Of a stretch of 9,121 nt of DNA, positions 1 through 7,000 are shown in pieces (the stretch's first letter is position 1; each line of letters starts with the position of its first letter). Location of the stretch: positions 1-9,121 of the forward strand of contig CAMLIY010000117.1 in the NCBI GenBank assembly GCA_946480125.1. Direction: 5' to 3'. A model generated the notes under the pieces. It was not told the DNA's origin. It searched no databases and worked only from the letters and a program-made list of their open reading frames with translations. The DNA comes from an uncultured Asticcacaulis sp. GTDB taxonomy: Bacteria > Pseudomonadota > Alphaproteobacteria > Caulobacterales > Caulobacteraceae. The translations under genes and the position numbers were made by a program.

Positions 1-580
1 CGGTGGCTATCGGTCCCAGCAGGCCATGATAACGTCCGGCGACAATCCGAATCTCGGCATCCTGAAAAATGACGGCCGGGATATCCGCCGGTTCGATGTT
101 TCGAAATGTCGGCATCTGCATCTTAAGGGCTGCCGGCAGGTTCAGCCAAAGCTGAAAGGCCTGGACCTTACAAGCACCTTGCTCCGGTACCTCGGTCGGA
201 AACTCGGCTGGGAACTCGGCTGGGAACTCGGCCGGAAACTCGGAATGAATGAGGCCACGACCGCTGGTCAGCCATTGCGCCCCCCCGGCGCGGGCTATGC
301 TTTCACGCCCCGTATTGTCGCTGTAGTGCAAAAGCCCTTTAGTTATATAGGTAATGCTCTCAAAGCCGCGGTTTGTCTGCCCCGGAAAGCCGCCTTCAAT
401 TCCATCAGCCGTACGCGCGGTCAGTTCATCAAAGACCAGAAAAGGGTCCAGATCAGGCAAGGCCTCGCCGCCGATCAATCGTTGCAGCCTGATATTGGCA
501 CCGGCCCGCACAGGCATAGCTCTGACAAGACGGGCGATCCGTCTTGCACGATGCAACTGAGGCTGTGCGGCCATGAACAT
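1..580 (-). CDS. Pirin family protein (bicupin), partial at the window edge
   Basis: Reading the minus strand from ATG at 580 gives 193 residues before the window ends; roughly the last third of a normal 230-300 aa pirin is missing. Family evidence is the chain FLVFDELT, then NRGFESITY, then AQWLTSGRGLIHSEF, then AFQLWLNLP, which is the pirin cupin core. Pirins are cupin-fold proteins, usually iron-binding, linked to quercetin oxidation or transcription co-regulation; the substrate here is unknown. Of the usual four metal ligands (HPH and HSE), the second pair is present as H112 and E114, but the HPH site reads Q68-T69-N70, so normal iron binding is doubtful. A stretch of EFPA/EFPT repeats is inserted right after H112-S-E114. 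A GGGA 7 bases upstream favours the ATG at 580 over the in-frame ATG at 574. The gene is divergent from a LysR regulator, a common partner arrangement for pirins. Assignment to the family is firm; activity is not. Confidence 0.9.
   Translation of the reverse strand, partial: MFMAAQPQLHRARRIARLVRAMPVRAGANIRLQRLIGGEALPDLDPFLVFDELTARTADGIEGGFPGQTNRGFESITYITKGLLHYSDNTGRESIARAGGAQWLTSGRGLIHSEFPAEFPAEFPAEFPTEVPEQGACKVQAFQLWLNLPAALKMQMPTFRNIEPADIPAVIFQDAEIRIVAGRYHGLLGPIAT
194..241 (-). repeat. 12-bp in-frame tandem repeat (EFPA x3, EFPT) in the pirin gene
   Basis: Four consecutive 12-bp units lie at 194-205, 206-217, 218-229 and 230-241. Read on the minus strand they encode EFPA, EFPA, EFPA, EFPT. 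The two inner units are identical (TTC CCA for Phe-Pro), while the two outer ones use TTT CCG and differ from each other only at one Ala/Thr base. This suggests a recent internal duplication. Typical pirins have HSEMPEQ-like sequence here, so roughly 16 residues look inserted after the glutamate ligand. Confidence 0.9.
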
Positions 581-669
581 GCGGCGTTCCCGTAAGATTA
601 AAGCGATCCATCTTGTTGATAACCCTATAATCAGTTAGTGGTGTTGCCGCTAGGCGCACTACAGACATC
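581..669. promoter_or_regulatory. Divergent pirin/LysR regulatory region
   Basis: This 89-bp space separates the starts of the pirin gene (minus) and the LysR gene (plus). It holds a perfect TATAAT at 626-631 on the plus strand, suitably placed as a -10 for the LysR gene about 40 bp upstream of its ATG, although I see no good -35 element 16-18 bp before it. The TATAAT overlaps an inverted repeat TGAT-N9-ATCA at 617-633. LysR regulators commonly bind dyads of about this size between themselves and a divergent target, so this is a plausible autoregulatory operator. It does not have the classical T-N11-A spacing. The role is inferred. Confidence 0.4.
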
Positions 670-1590
670 ATGGTGTTGCGAATTATGGAACAGACGAAAC
701 TAGATTTCGAGGATTTGAACGCCTTTTTCGTGGTCGCGGAAACAGGCAGTTTTGCCCGTGCCGCCGAGCGTCTTGAGTCTTCAAAATCTATAATATCCAG
801 ACGAGTGGCGCGGCTCGAAACCCGCTTGTCCACCCGTTTGCTTTTCCGGACAGCGCGTGGAACGCTGCTGACTGAAGCGGGCGGGCTATATTATGAGCAG
901 GCACGTCAGGCCATGTCACAACTGGAATTCGCCGCTGAAAGCCTGATTGAATCGTCAAGTGACCTGTCCGGCCCCATACGCTTTACCGGACCGGTTTATT
1001 TCGGCCGGGAATATCTTGAGCCCGTTCTGGCCGAGTTCGTCAAACACTATCCGCGTATCGAACTCGACGTCGATTTTAGTGACGACAAGCTGGACCTGCA
1101 CAGCGAAGGGCTGGATATTGCCGTACGCGTCGGGCGTTTATCCGATTCCAGCCTGACGGTTCGCCGCCTGTGCCAGTCCGGACGTGTGGTGGTCGCCAGC
1201 CCGTCTTACCTGGCGCAAATGCCGCCTTTACTCACCCCCCAAGACCTCGAGAAGCATGTCATCCTGCATTATAATGGCACCCATACCCAGGATTTATGGC
1301 TTTATCACCATGACGGCGAGTCACACTCGCTCAAAGTCAACCCGCATATGCGCTCAAACAGCGCCAGTATGTTGATGTCGGCAGTTAAGGCGGGCGTCGG
1401 GGTCATGGTGATGCCGATCTATGTAACCGGCGCCGCTATTCAGTCCGGTGAAGTCGATATCGTTTTAAGGGGTTATGACTGGGGAACGACCGAAATCAGC
1501 CTGATACTGCCACATGGCAAGAACACAACGCGCCGCGTCCGCAGCCTGGTCGATTTTCTACTGCTGAAATTTCATAATAAATTCAGCTGA
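670..1590 (+). CDS. LysR-family transcriptional regulator (CrgA-like effector domain)
   Basis: The 306-residue product has full LysR length. Residues about 10-70 form the winged helix-turn-helix: FFVVAETGSFARAAERL, then SKSIISRRVARLE, then a wing ending TLLTEAGG. Residues about 95-300 form the substrate-binding-protein-like effector domain, with the GPIRFTGPVYFGREYL opening and the LDIAVRVGRLSDSSL and VKAGVGVMVMP blocks typical of the CrgA-like branch of LysR proteins. The effector is unknown. The neighbouring divergent pirin gene is the likeliest target. Start choice is uncertain: neither ATG 670 nor the in-frame ATG 685 (which would give MEQTKLDFEDL, 301 aa) has a clear ribosome binding site; AGG at 652-654 is too far from 670. 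It is followed at 58 bp by a convergent gene. Confidence 0.92.
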   Translation: MVLRIMEQTKLDFEDLNAFFVVAETGSFARAAERLESSKSIISRRVARLETRLSTRLLFRTARGTLLTEAGGLYYEQARQAMSQLEFAAESLIESSSDLSGPIRFTGPVYFGREYLEPVLAEFVKHYPRIELDVDFSDDKLDLHSEGLDIAVRVGRLSDSSLTVRRLCQSGRVVVASPSYLAQMPPLLTPQDLEKHVILHYNGTHTQDLWLYHHDGESHSLKVNPHMRSNSASMLMSAVKAGVGVMVMPIYVTGAAIQSGEVDIVLRGYDWGTTEISLILPHGKNTTRRVRSLVDFLLLKFHNKFS

Positions 1591-1648
1591 CAAAAGCAAT
1601 TGACCGGCCGTTACACCACATGGCGAAGATCATGGCGATGGCCAGAGG

Positions 1649-2326
1649 TCAGTGATCTGAATGCGGCTTCACAGTTAAAGGCATCTGGGCCGCATCGCCT
1701 TCGCTGCCAGATGCTGAAGCGCCGCCAATAGCCGGCACTACGGCAATCTGGTAATCCGGTGGCGTTCGAAACCATTTCGGATCCTGCTTGCTCATTGAAT
1801 AGTCAATAACTTCAAACAATGGATTTCGCTGGCCTTTACGGGTCATCTGCAAAATGACATTTTCAGCACTGGCGCAGATCAGGCCCGACTGGTTAAGGTA
1901 GTTGGAAAACGCGATCAGCCGGCAAGGTCGGCCACCCACCAGGGATGCACCGACAACCTTAAGCGTCGCCTGTCGCACCAGAACTGCCAGATCGAGTGGT
2001 AAGGGAATGAGACCTTCGCCACGATCCAGTGGAAACACTAGCGCTGTACGGTTTTGTCCGGTGGCGGTCAGGCTGATGAGCACACCTTTTTCACGATCAG
2101 CGATATAGGATTGCAGAATGCCGCCGATGGTTAAATCGACGCGCGTCTTTATGTCAGTTTGCCTCACTTCAATCGGAACCGTAAAACCCGCCACCTTTAC
2201 TTTGGCATACAGATCGGGATGACCAACTGGCACAGGGGCGATGATTTGCGCTTCACTACAGGGCGCCACAATCAACACAATACCGGCGACTAAGCCCGCT
2301 ACCCACCCCCTTAATTCTGTTGTCAT
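1649..2326 (-). CDS. Exported protein of unknown function, possibly LolA/DUF4412-like fold
   Basis: The 225-residue product has an N-terminal Sec-type signal peptide: Arg6, a hydrophobic core WVAGLVAGIVLIVAP, and a probable cleavage after the CSEA stretch near residue 26, placing it in the periplasm or outside. The cysteine at the end of the core follows a proline, so it is not a good lipobox. The mature part alternates short beta-like segments (YIADREKGVLISL is typical) and has two cysteines, C135 and C151, in a G-x-P-C...G-L-I-C pattern that could form a disulfide. This resembles LolA-fold/DUF4412-type alphaproteobacterial proteins, but I do not recognise the family with certainty. The C-terminal tail is rich in Gly, Ala and Ser and likely disordered. 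ATG 2326 is chosen because GGGAG lies 7 bases upstream and the signal peptide starts there; an open frame extending further upstream would be antisense to the divergent TusA-family gene. Confidence 0.75.
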   Translation of the reverse strand: MTTELRGWVAGLVAGIVLIVAPCSEAQIIAPVPVGHPDLYAKVKVAGFTVPIEVRQTDIKTRVDLTIGGILQSYIADREKGVLISLTATGQNRTALVFPLDRGEGLIPLPLDLAVLVRQATLKVVGASLVGGRPCRLIAFSNYLNQSGLICASAENVILQMTRKGQRNPLFEVIDYSMSKQDPKWFRTPPDYQIAVVPAIGGASASGSEGDAAQMPLTVKPHSDH

Positions 2327-2369
2327 ATTCCGACTCCCAACGCGCGGAAAGTTATGGCAAGATTCGGCA
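2327..2369. promoter_or_regulatory. 43-bp divergent intergenic region with two GANTC sites
   Basis: This short gap lies between the start codons of the exported-protein gene (minus) and the TusA-family gene (plus), so promoters for the two must overlap each other or the coding regions. It contains GACTC at 2332-2336 and GATTC at 2361-2365, both matching GANTC, the recognition sequence of the cell-cycle-regulated methyltransferase CcrM of alphaproteobacteria. It also holds the GGGAG ribosome binding site of the minus-strand gene. No clear -35/-10 pair is visible. Regulation by methylation is an inference. Confidence 0.4.
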
Positions 2370-2633
2370 ATGAAACCTATCCCAGTCCATGACACTTCCA
2401 ACCTCCAGACCGGCTCTGTCGTGGTAGATGCGCGAGGACATCGATGCCCGGTCCCAACCCTTAAGCTGCGCCGGAAAATGAAGGATAATTCTGACGAAAA
2501 CCGCTTTATCCTATGGGCGAATGATCCAATGGCCCAAATCGATATTCCGCATTTCTGCAATCAAAACAATTATGTGCTGCACTCAACGGAAGTGCGGGAT
2601 GAAGCATGGCTTTTCACAATTACACGCATCTGA
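2370..2633 (+). CDS. TusA/SirA-family sulfurtransferase-like protein
   Basis: The product is 87 residues, slightly longer than the usual 75-81 aa for TusA. The family signature is VDARGHRCPVPTLKLRRKM with the Cys-Pro-x-Pro motif at C26-P27-V28-P29. The C-terminal half (ANDPMAQIDIPHFCNQ then LHSTEV) matches the beta-alpha-beta fold of the family. In TusA the motif cysteine carries a persulfide and passes sulfur on, for example to tRNA thiolation or molybdenum cofactor pathways; the acceptor in this organism cannot be told from the window. The first about 18 residues precede the conserved domain. ATG 2370 has no recognisable Shine-Dalgarno sequence, so a GTG further inside (around 2421, just before VDARG) or leaderless translation is possible. 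It lies upstream of the PopA-like gene in the same direction, 103 bp from its preferred start, and may share a transcript with it. Confidence 0.85.
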   Translation: MKPIPVHDTSNLQTGSVVVDARGHRCPVPTLKLRRKMKDNSDENRFILWANDPMAQIDIPHFCNQNNYVLHSTEVRDEAWLFTITRI

Positions 2634-2725
2634 CCATAGCCGGCTGTGTTACAATTATATTTACTGTTCCGCTTTAAGAATCGCATACCAAATGACCATG
2701 CCCCACCCTCGCATACCCGCTCGAC

Positions 2726-2730
2726 AGGAG
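2726..2730 (+). promoter_or_regulatory. Ribosome binding site deciding a TTG start for the PopA-like gene
   Basis: A perfect AGGAG lies six bases before TTG 2737, while the upstream ATGs at 2692 and 2698 have no such sequence. Starting at 2737 gives a protein beginning M-TLQARLLLLSRDE, in which the first receiver domain starts within a few residues, as usual for receiver proteins. Confidence 0.6.
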
Positions 2731-2736
2731 CAGATA

Positions 2737-4065
2737 TTGACACTTCAGGCACGCTTGCTGTTGTTGAGCCGTGATGAAAACTGGCTGTCAGTCATGGGGA
2801 ATGAACTGGACCTTCTGGGTTTGCGTACCATCGCTGCCACAGAAACAGATGCCGGTTGCGCCGCCCTTGCCGACCTGCCGATTGAAGCCGTGATTGTGCA
2901 TGAAACAGGCGACAGCAATTGGACCCAGGCAGTAGACGCCTTGCGAGCCTCCGCCTGGCCGCGTCGCATTCCGGTAATAATGATGCGCAATGATGATCAA
3001 CATCTTGTACCGGACGGCTGGGATATGGTCCTCACACGCGAAGCCCACCCGCAACAGATCGTGGTGAGTGTAGAGCATCTTGTGCGCGCCTGTATCGCAG
3101 AAGAAGAGTACGATACGCGCAGAGATACCTTTAACATTGACATGCAACCGCTTGATGTTCTTTTGAAAATTCAGGAACCGCTTGCGATTTTGTCCATCGG
3201 CCCGCCAGAACCGGAATATCTGGCCATCACCCACAGCCTGCGCGAATTGGGCGTTGAAGTTACCGCCGCCCTGTCATCTTACAGCGCGTTCGACTATCTG
3301 CACGACAAGACTTTCGATGCCGTGCTTCTATGGGGCGGCAAGCAACCGACGGAATCCCTGTCCATCGCCGCAGGTATGCGCCGCAATACCCGCCTGTACC
3401 ATACGCCAGTGTTATTGCGGCTGAATGCGTTGGCCGAAATTGACCTCGGTGATGCTTTCATGCGCGGCGTCAATGATATTGCCAATCCAAAAGCGCGCAT
3501 TGCTGAGGTTACGGATCGGCTGGTTCGCCTCGCCCGTACGCATCGTCGCCAGATAACCATACGCAAAACACTCGAATCGCTTCGGCACAATGCACAAATG
3601 GACAAGGGCACTGGCCTTTTTGGTCGCGATCTCTTCGCATCACATTTGGCCAGGTTGTCCAAAGCCGCCACCGAGCGCAACCGGACCCTGAGTATCTGCG
3701 TGCTGAAAATTGCTGAAACAACGGACGTGACTCGCGCACGCGCACGCGGCATGTTTGATAAAGCCGTCCCTCAGATCGGCTCAATGGTTGCGCGCCTGGT
3801 GCGTGCCGAAGATAGCGCGGGCCGGCTTTCTAATGATGTTTTCGCTATTGCCTTGCCGGCCACATCAGCCATAGCCGCCCGCAATGTCGGCGAACGGATC
3901 TCTGCGGTTGTTAGTTGCACAGCCTTTGATTCCGGTCAGGGCAAACCACCCTATGTTGTGGAATTCATTGTCGGTTCCGCTCAAATCAAGCCCGGAGAAC
4001 CGGCAGCGGAAGCCCTGATGCGGGCCGCCGCTGAAGTTGGCAATCACAACCGCGAGGCGGTTTAG
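2737..4065 (+). CDS. popA: PopA-like c-di-GMP effector: two degenerate REC domains plus degenerate GGDEF
   Basis: The 442-residue product (TTG start; 457 aa if ATG 2692 is used) has three domains. REC1 (about 4-120) carries His55 where the phosphoacceptor Asp should be (EAVIVHET) and Arg instead of the switch Thr (IPVIMMR). REC2 (about 145-265) carries Trp199 at the phosphoacceptor (FDAVLLWGG). The C-terminal GGDEF domain (about 285-442) starts MDKGTGLFGRDLF, has VLKIA in place of the metal-binding D-x-D strand, and reads SNDVF (365-369) instead of GGDEF, so cyclase activity is not expected. The inhibitory-site motif R356-A-E-D359 is intact, exactly five residues before the signature position. 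This layout matches Caulobacter PopA, which binds c-di-GMP through the I-site and, at the cell pole, helps deliver CtrA to ClpXP with RcdA. Orthology is inferred from architecture. The stop codon interlocks with that of mfd on the other strand. Confidence 0.75.
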   Translation: MTLQARLLLLSRDENWLSVMGNELDLLGLRTIAATETDAGCAALADLPIEAVIVHETGDSNWTQAVDALRASAWPRRIPVIMMRNDDQHLVPDGWDMVLTREAHPQQIVVSVEHLVRACIAEEEYDTRRDTFNIDMQPLDVLLKIQEPLAILSIGPPEPEYLAITHSLRELGVEVTAALSSYSAFDYLHDKTFDAVLLWGGKQPTESLSIAAGMRRNTRLYHTPVLLRLNALAEIDLGDAFMRGVNDIANPKARIAEVTDRLVRLARTHRRQITIRKTLESLRHNAQMDKGTGLFGRDLFASHLARLSKAATERNRTLSICVLKIAETTDVTRARARGMFDKAVPQIGSMVARLVRAEDSAGRLSNDVFAIALPATSAIAARNVGERISAVVSCTAFDSGQGKPPYVVEFIVGSAQIKPGEPAAEALMRAAAEVGNHNREAV

Positions 4066-7000
4066 GCCTCGGCAGCCAGCCGGGCCAGGTCCTTCATAAT
4101 CCGTTCGGCCGCCGCCAGACGTTCGGCGGCATCCGGCCATTCGCCCCTGACCAACAGCTTCTGATCCGGCCTCAGCTTCCAGTCATTGGGCCGAGACTGA
4201 ATATGCCGGATGAGCCCCATGGGATTATTGAAACTGTCATTTCGGAAAGTGACAACCGCCCCCTTGGGGCCGACATCCAGTTTGGCCACATTAGACTCTC
4301 GGCACAACCCTTTGATTCCAACAACTTTAAGCAATTGTTCCGCTTCTTCGGGAATGGGACCAAAACGATCGATCAGTTCCGATGCCAAAGCTTCACGGTC
4401 AGCTAGTTTTTCAGCCTCGGATACCCGGCGATAAAGCGACAGGCGAATATTAAGGTCAGGAATATAGCTTTCCGGAATCATGACCGCGGCGCCGGCATTT
4501 ATTTGTGGCGACCAGCTACGGGCATCTGTTAGGCTGTCAGAACTGCTCTGGCGCAATTCCGCCACGGCATCCTCCAGCATCTGCTGATAGAGTTCGACAC
4601 CGATTTCACGGATGTGACCGGACTGCTCATGGCCAAGCAGGTTGCCGCCGCCACGAATATCGAGATCATGACTGGCAAGCTGAAATCCGGCACCCAAATT
4701 ATCAAGCGATTGCAAAACCTTAAGTCGTTTTTCGGAAGCGATGCTCAAGGTCTTGTGCTGGGGCGTCGTGAGGTAGGCATAAGCCCGCGTCTTGGAACGC
4801 CCGACACGTCCCCGAATCTGATAGAGCTGCGCCAGGCCGAACATATCGGCCCTGTGCACAATCAGCGTATTGGCGGTCGGCACATCCAGTCCGGATTCGA
4901 CAATGGTCGTGGACAGCAAAACATCATATTGCCCCTCGTAGAAGGCCGTCATGACATCTTCCAGCGCCGTCGGCGCCAGTTGACCATGACCAATGACAAA
5001 TTTAATTTCCGGTACATGAGTACGCAGGAAATCGGCGACATCAGGCAGGTCGCTGAGCCGCGGCACGACATAATAGGCTTGGCCGCCGCGATATTTTTCC
5101 CGCAACAGCGCTTCACGTAGCGCCACCGGGTCATAGGGCAGAACATAGGTTCGCACGGCGATGCGATCGACCGGCGGCGTGGCGATGATCGACATATCAC
5201 GGATGCCGGACAGCGCCATCTGAAGCGTGCGCGGGATCGGCGTAGCCGATAGCGCCAGCATGTGAACATCGGCCCTGAAGGTTTTTAACTTTTCCTTATG
5301 CTTGACACCAAAATGCTGTTCTTCATCAACAATTACAAGGCCTAATTCGCTAAACTTCACATGCTCTGACAGGAGTGCATGCGTACCAATCACCACTTCG
5401 ATCTCGCCCTTCTTCAGAGCCTCGCGGGTTTCGTCGGCTTCCTTTTTGGTCACAAGCCGCGACAATTGCCGGATGCGGATCGGCCACCCCTGGAAGCGTT
5501 GTGTGAACGTCCTGAAATGCTGACGCGCCAGCAGGGTTGTCGGGCAGATAATCGCCACCTGCTGGCCCGACATGGCCACCACGAACGCGGCGCGTAATGC
5601 CACCTCGGTTTTACCAAAGCCAACATCGCCGCAAATAAGACGATCCATGGGCTGGCCCTTACCGAGATCCTCAAGCACATCAGCGATGGCGTTAAGCTGA
5701 TCATCGGTTTCTTCATAAGGGAACTGGGCACAGAATTCATCATACAGCCCCGCCGGCGGATCTATAGTCTGCCCCTGTTTCATAGCGCGCGCCGCAGCCA
5801 GCTGAATCAACCCGTCTGCCATCTCACGCAAGCGCTCCTTGGCCTTGGCTTTACGGGCCTGCCAACTGGCAGAGCCAAGCCGGTCCAGTTGCGCGCTATC
5901 GCTATCGGCGCCATAGCGAGTCAGCAGGTCAATATTCTCGACCGGCAGGTAGAGTTTTGCATCATTTGCATATTGCAGATCGAGACAGTCATGGGGAGCG
6001 CCGGCGACATCCAAGGTTTTCAGACCGTCATAACGCCCGATGCCATGCTCAATATGAACCACCAGATCGCCCTGTGAAAGCGCCGAGGCTTCAGCGAGAA
6101 AATTCTGCGCTCTCCGTCGTTTGCGTGGACGCGCTAATCTATCTCCTAAAATATCTGTCTCTGAGATGATGGCCAGAGATTCGGTCTCAAAGCCATGATC
6201 AAGGGGCAGGACAACCCGCTGGATCGGCTTGACTTTCGTGCCGGAGACACCAAAATTTTGGGCATCAGCCCAGTCCGTCGCCAGCCGTGGCGCAGGCAAA
6301 CCATGATCGGCCAGCATAATTGATAGACGGTCGGAGGAGCCATCCGTCCACGACGCGAACAACACACGCTTACCTTGCTTGGCCAGGGACTTAGCGTGGT
6401 CTGTGACCGCCGTGAAGAGATTGGTCGAATCGAGCAGGCGCGCTTCGGAAAAATTGCGCCCCAGTCGGCCGCCGAGGTCAATAACATCCGTGCCCTCTCG
6501 CTGAAACGGTTCAAACCGGCGGATACGCTGCCCCCTCAAGGCGGCTTTCCAATGCGCCTCATCAAGATACAACCGATTTGGCCGCAAAGCGCGATAAGCG
6601 GATCCGCCCTTGTCTTTCGTGGCTTCAGCACGCAATTCGTAAGCGTCCTGAACAGTGGCGGCGCGTTCAGCAAATGCGTTTTCCGCCAGAGCATCCAGCA
6701 ATACAAGGGTTTTGGGCGTAAAGTAATCGAAGACGCTGTCTAAGGCGTCGTAAAAGAGCGGTAGCAAATGCTCGATGCCCTGGCGGCGTATTCCAGATGA
6801 CAGGGCGGCATAAAGAGGATCATCTCCCGCCGCGCCAAAGGCTTCAAGGTAGTGCTGACGGAAACGGCTGATGCTGGCCTCGTCCATACGGACTTCGGAA
6901 ACGGCAGTGAAATCAAGATTGGCGATCTGTTTCAGAGAGCGCTGCGTTTCCGGATCGAAACTGCGAATCGATTCCAATGTATCGCCAAAAAAATCGAGCC

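Noticed and set aside
26..595. Plus-strand open frame of 189 codons
   Set aside because: It is antisense to the pirin gene, whose minus-strand reading gives clear family motifs; the plus-strand product shows only repetitive and compositionally odd sequence (the KLGWELG repeat is the reverse of the EFPA minisatellite).
453..833. Minus-strand open frame of 126 codons
   Set aside because: It is out of frame with the pirin gene, spans the divergent promoter and the LysR start, and has no recognisable motif.
1601..1651. Possible terminator stem between the LysR gene and the convergent gene (TGACCGGCC pairing with GGCC-AGA-GGTCA)
   Set aside because: The loop is about 30 bases, the stem has a three-base bulge and no T-run follows on either strand, so it does not meet the form of an intrinsic terminator.
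2327..2560. N-terminal extension of the exported-protein gene on the minus strand
   Set aside because: It would run antisense through most of the TusA-family gene, lacks family-like sequence, and would bury the signal peptide that begins at ATG 2326 behind a good ribosome binding site.
2638..2645. AGCCGGCT palindrome after the TusA-family gene
   Set aside because: It is a perfect 8-bp palindrome without a loop, so it cannot form a terminator hairpin, and it is short enough to be chance.
2650..2661. TACAAT/TATATT as a promoter -10 for the PopA-like gene
   Set aside because: No -35-like hexamer lies at a suitable distance; the AT-rich composition alone is not enough to call a promoter.
2788..3234. 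Minus-strand open frame of 148 codons inside the PopA-like gene
   Set aside because: The plus strand encodes recognisable receiver domains here; the minus-strand product has no family features.
4614..5120. Plus-strand open frame of 168 codons inside mfd
   Set aside because: It is a shadow of the conserved helicase region of mfd; mfd has complete motifs across this stretch.
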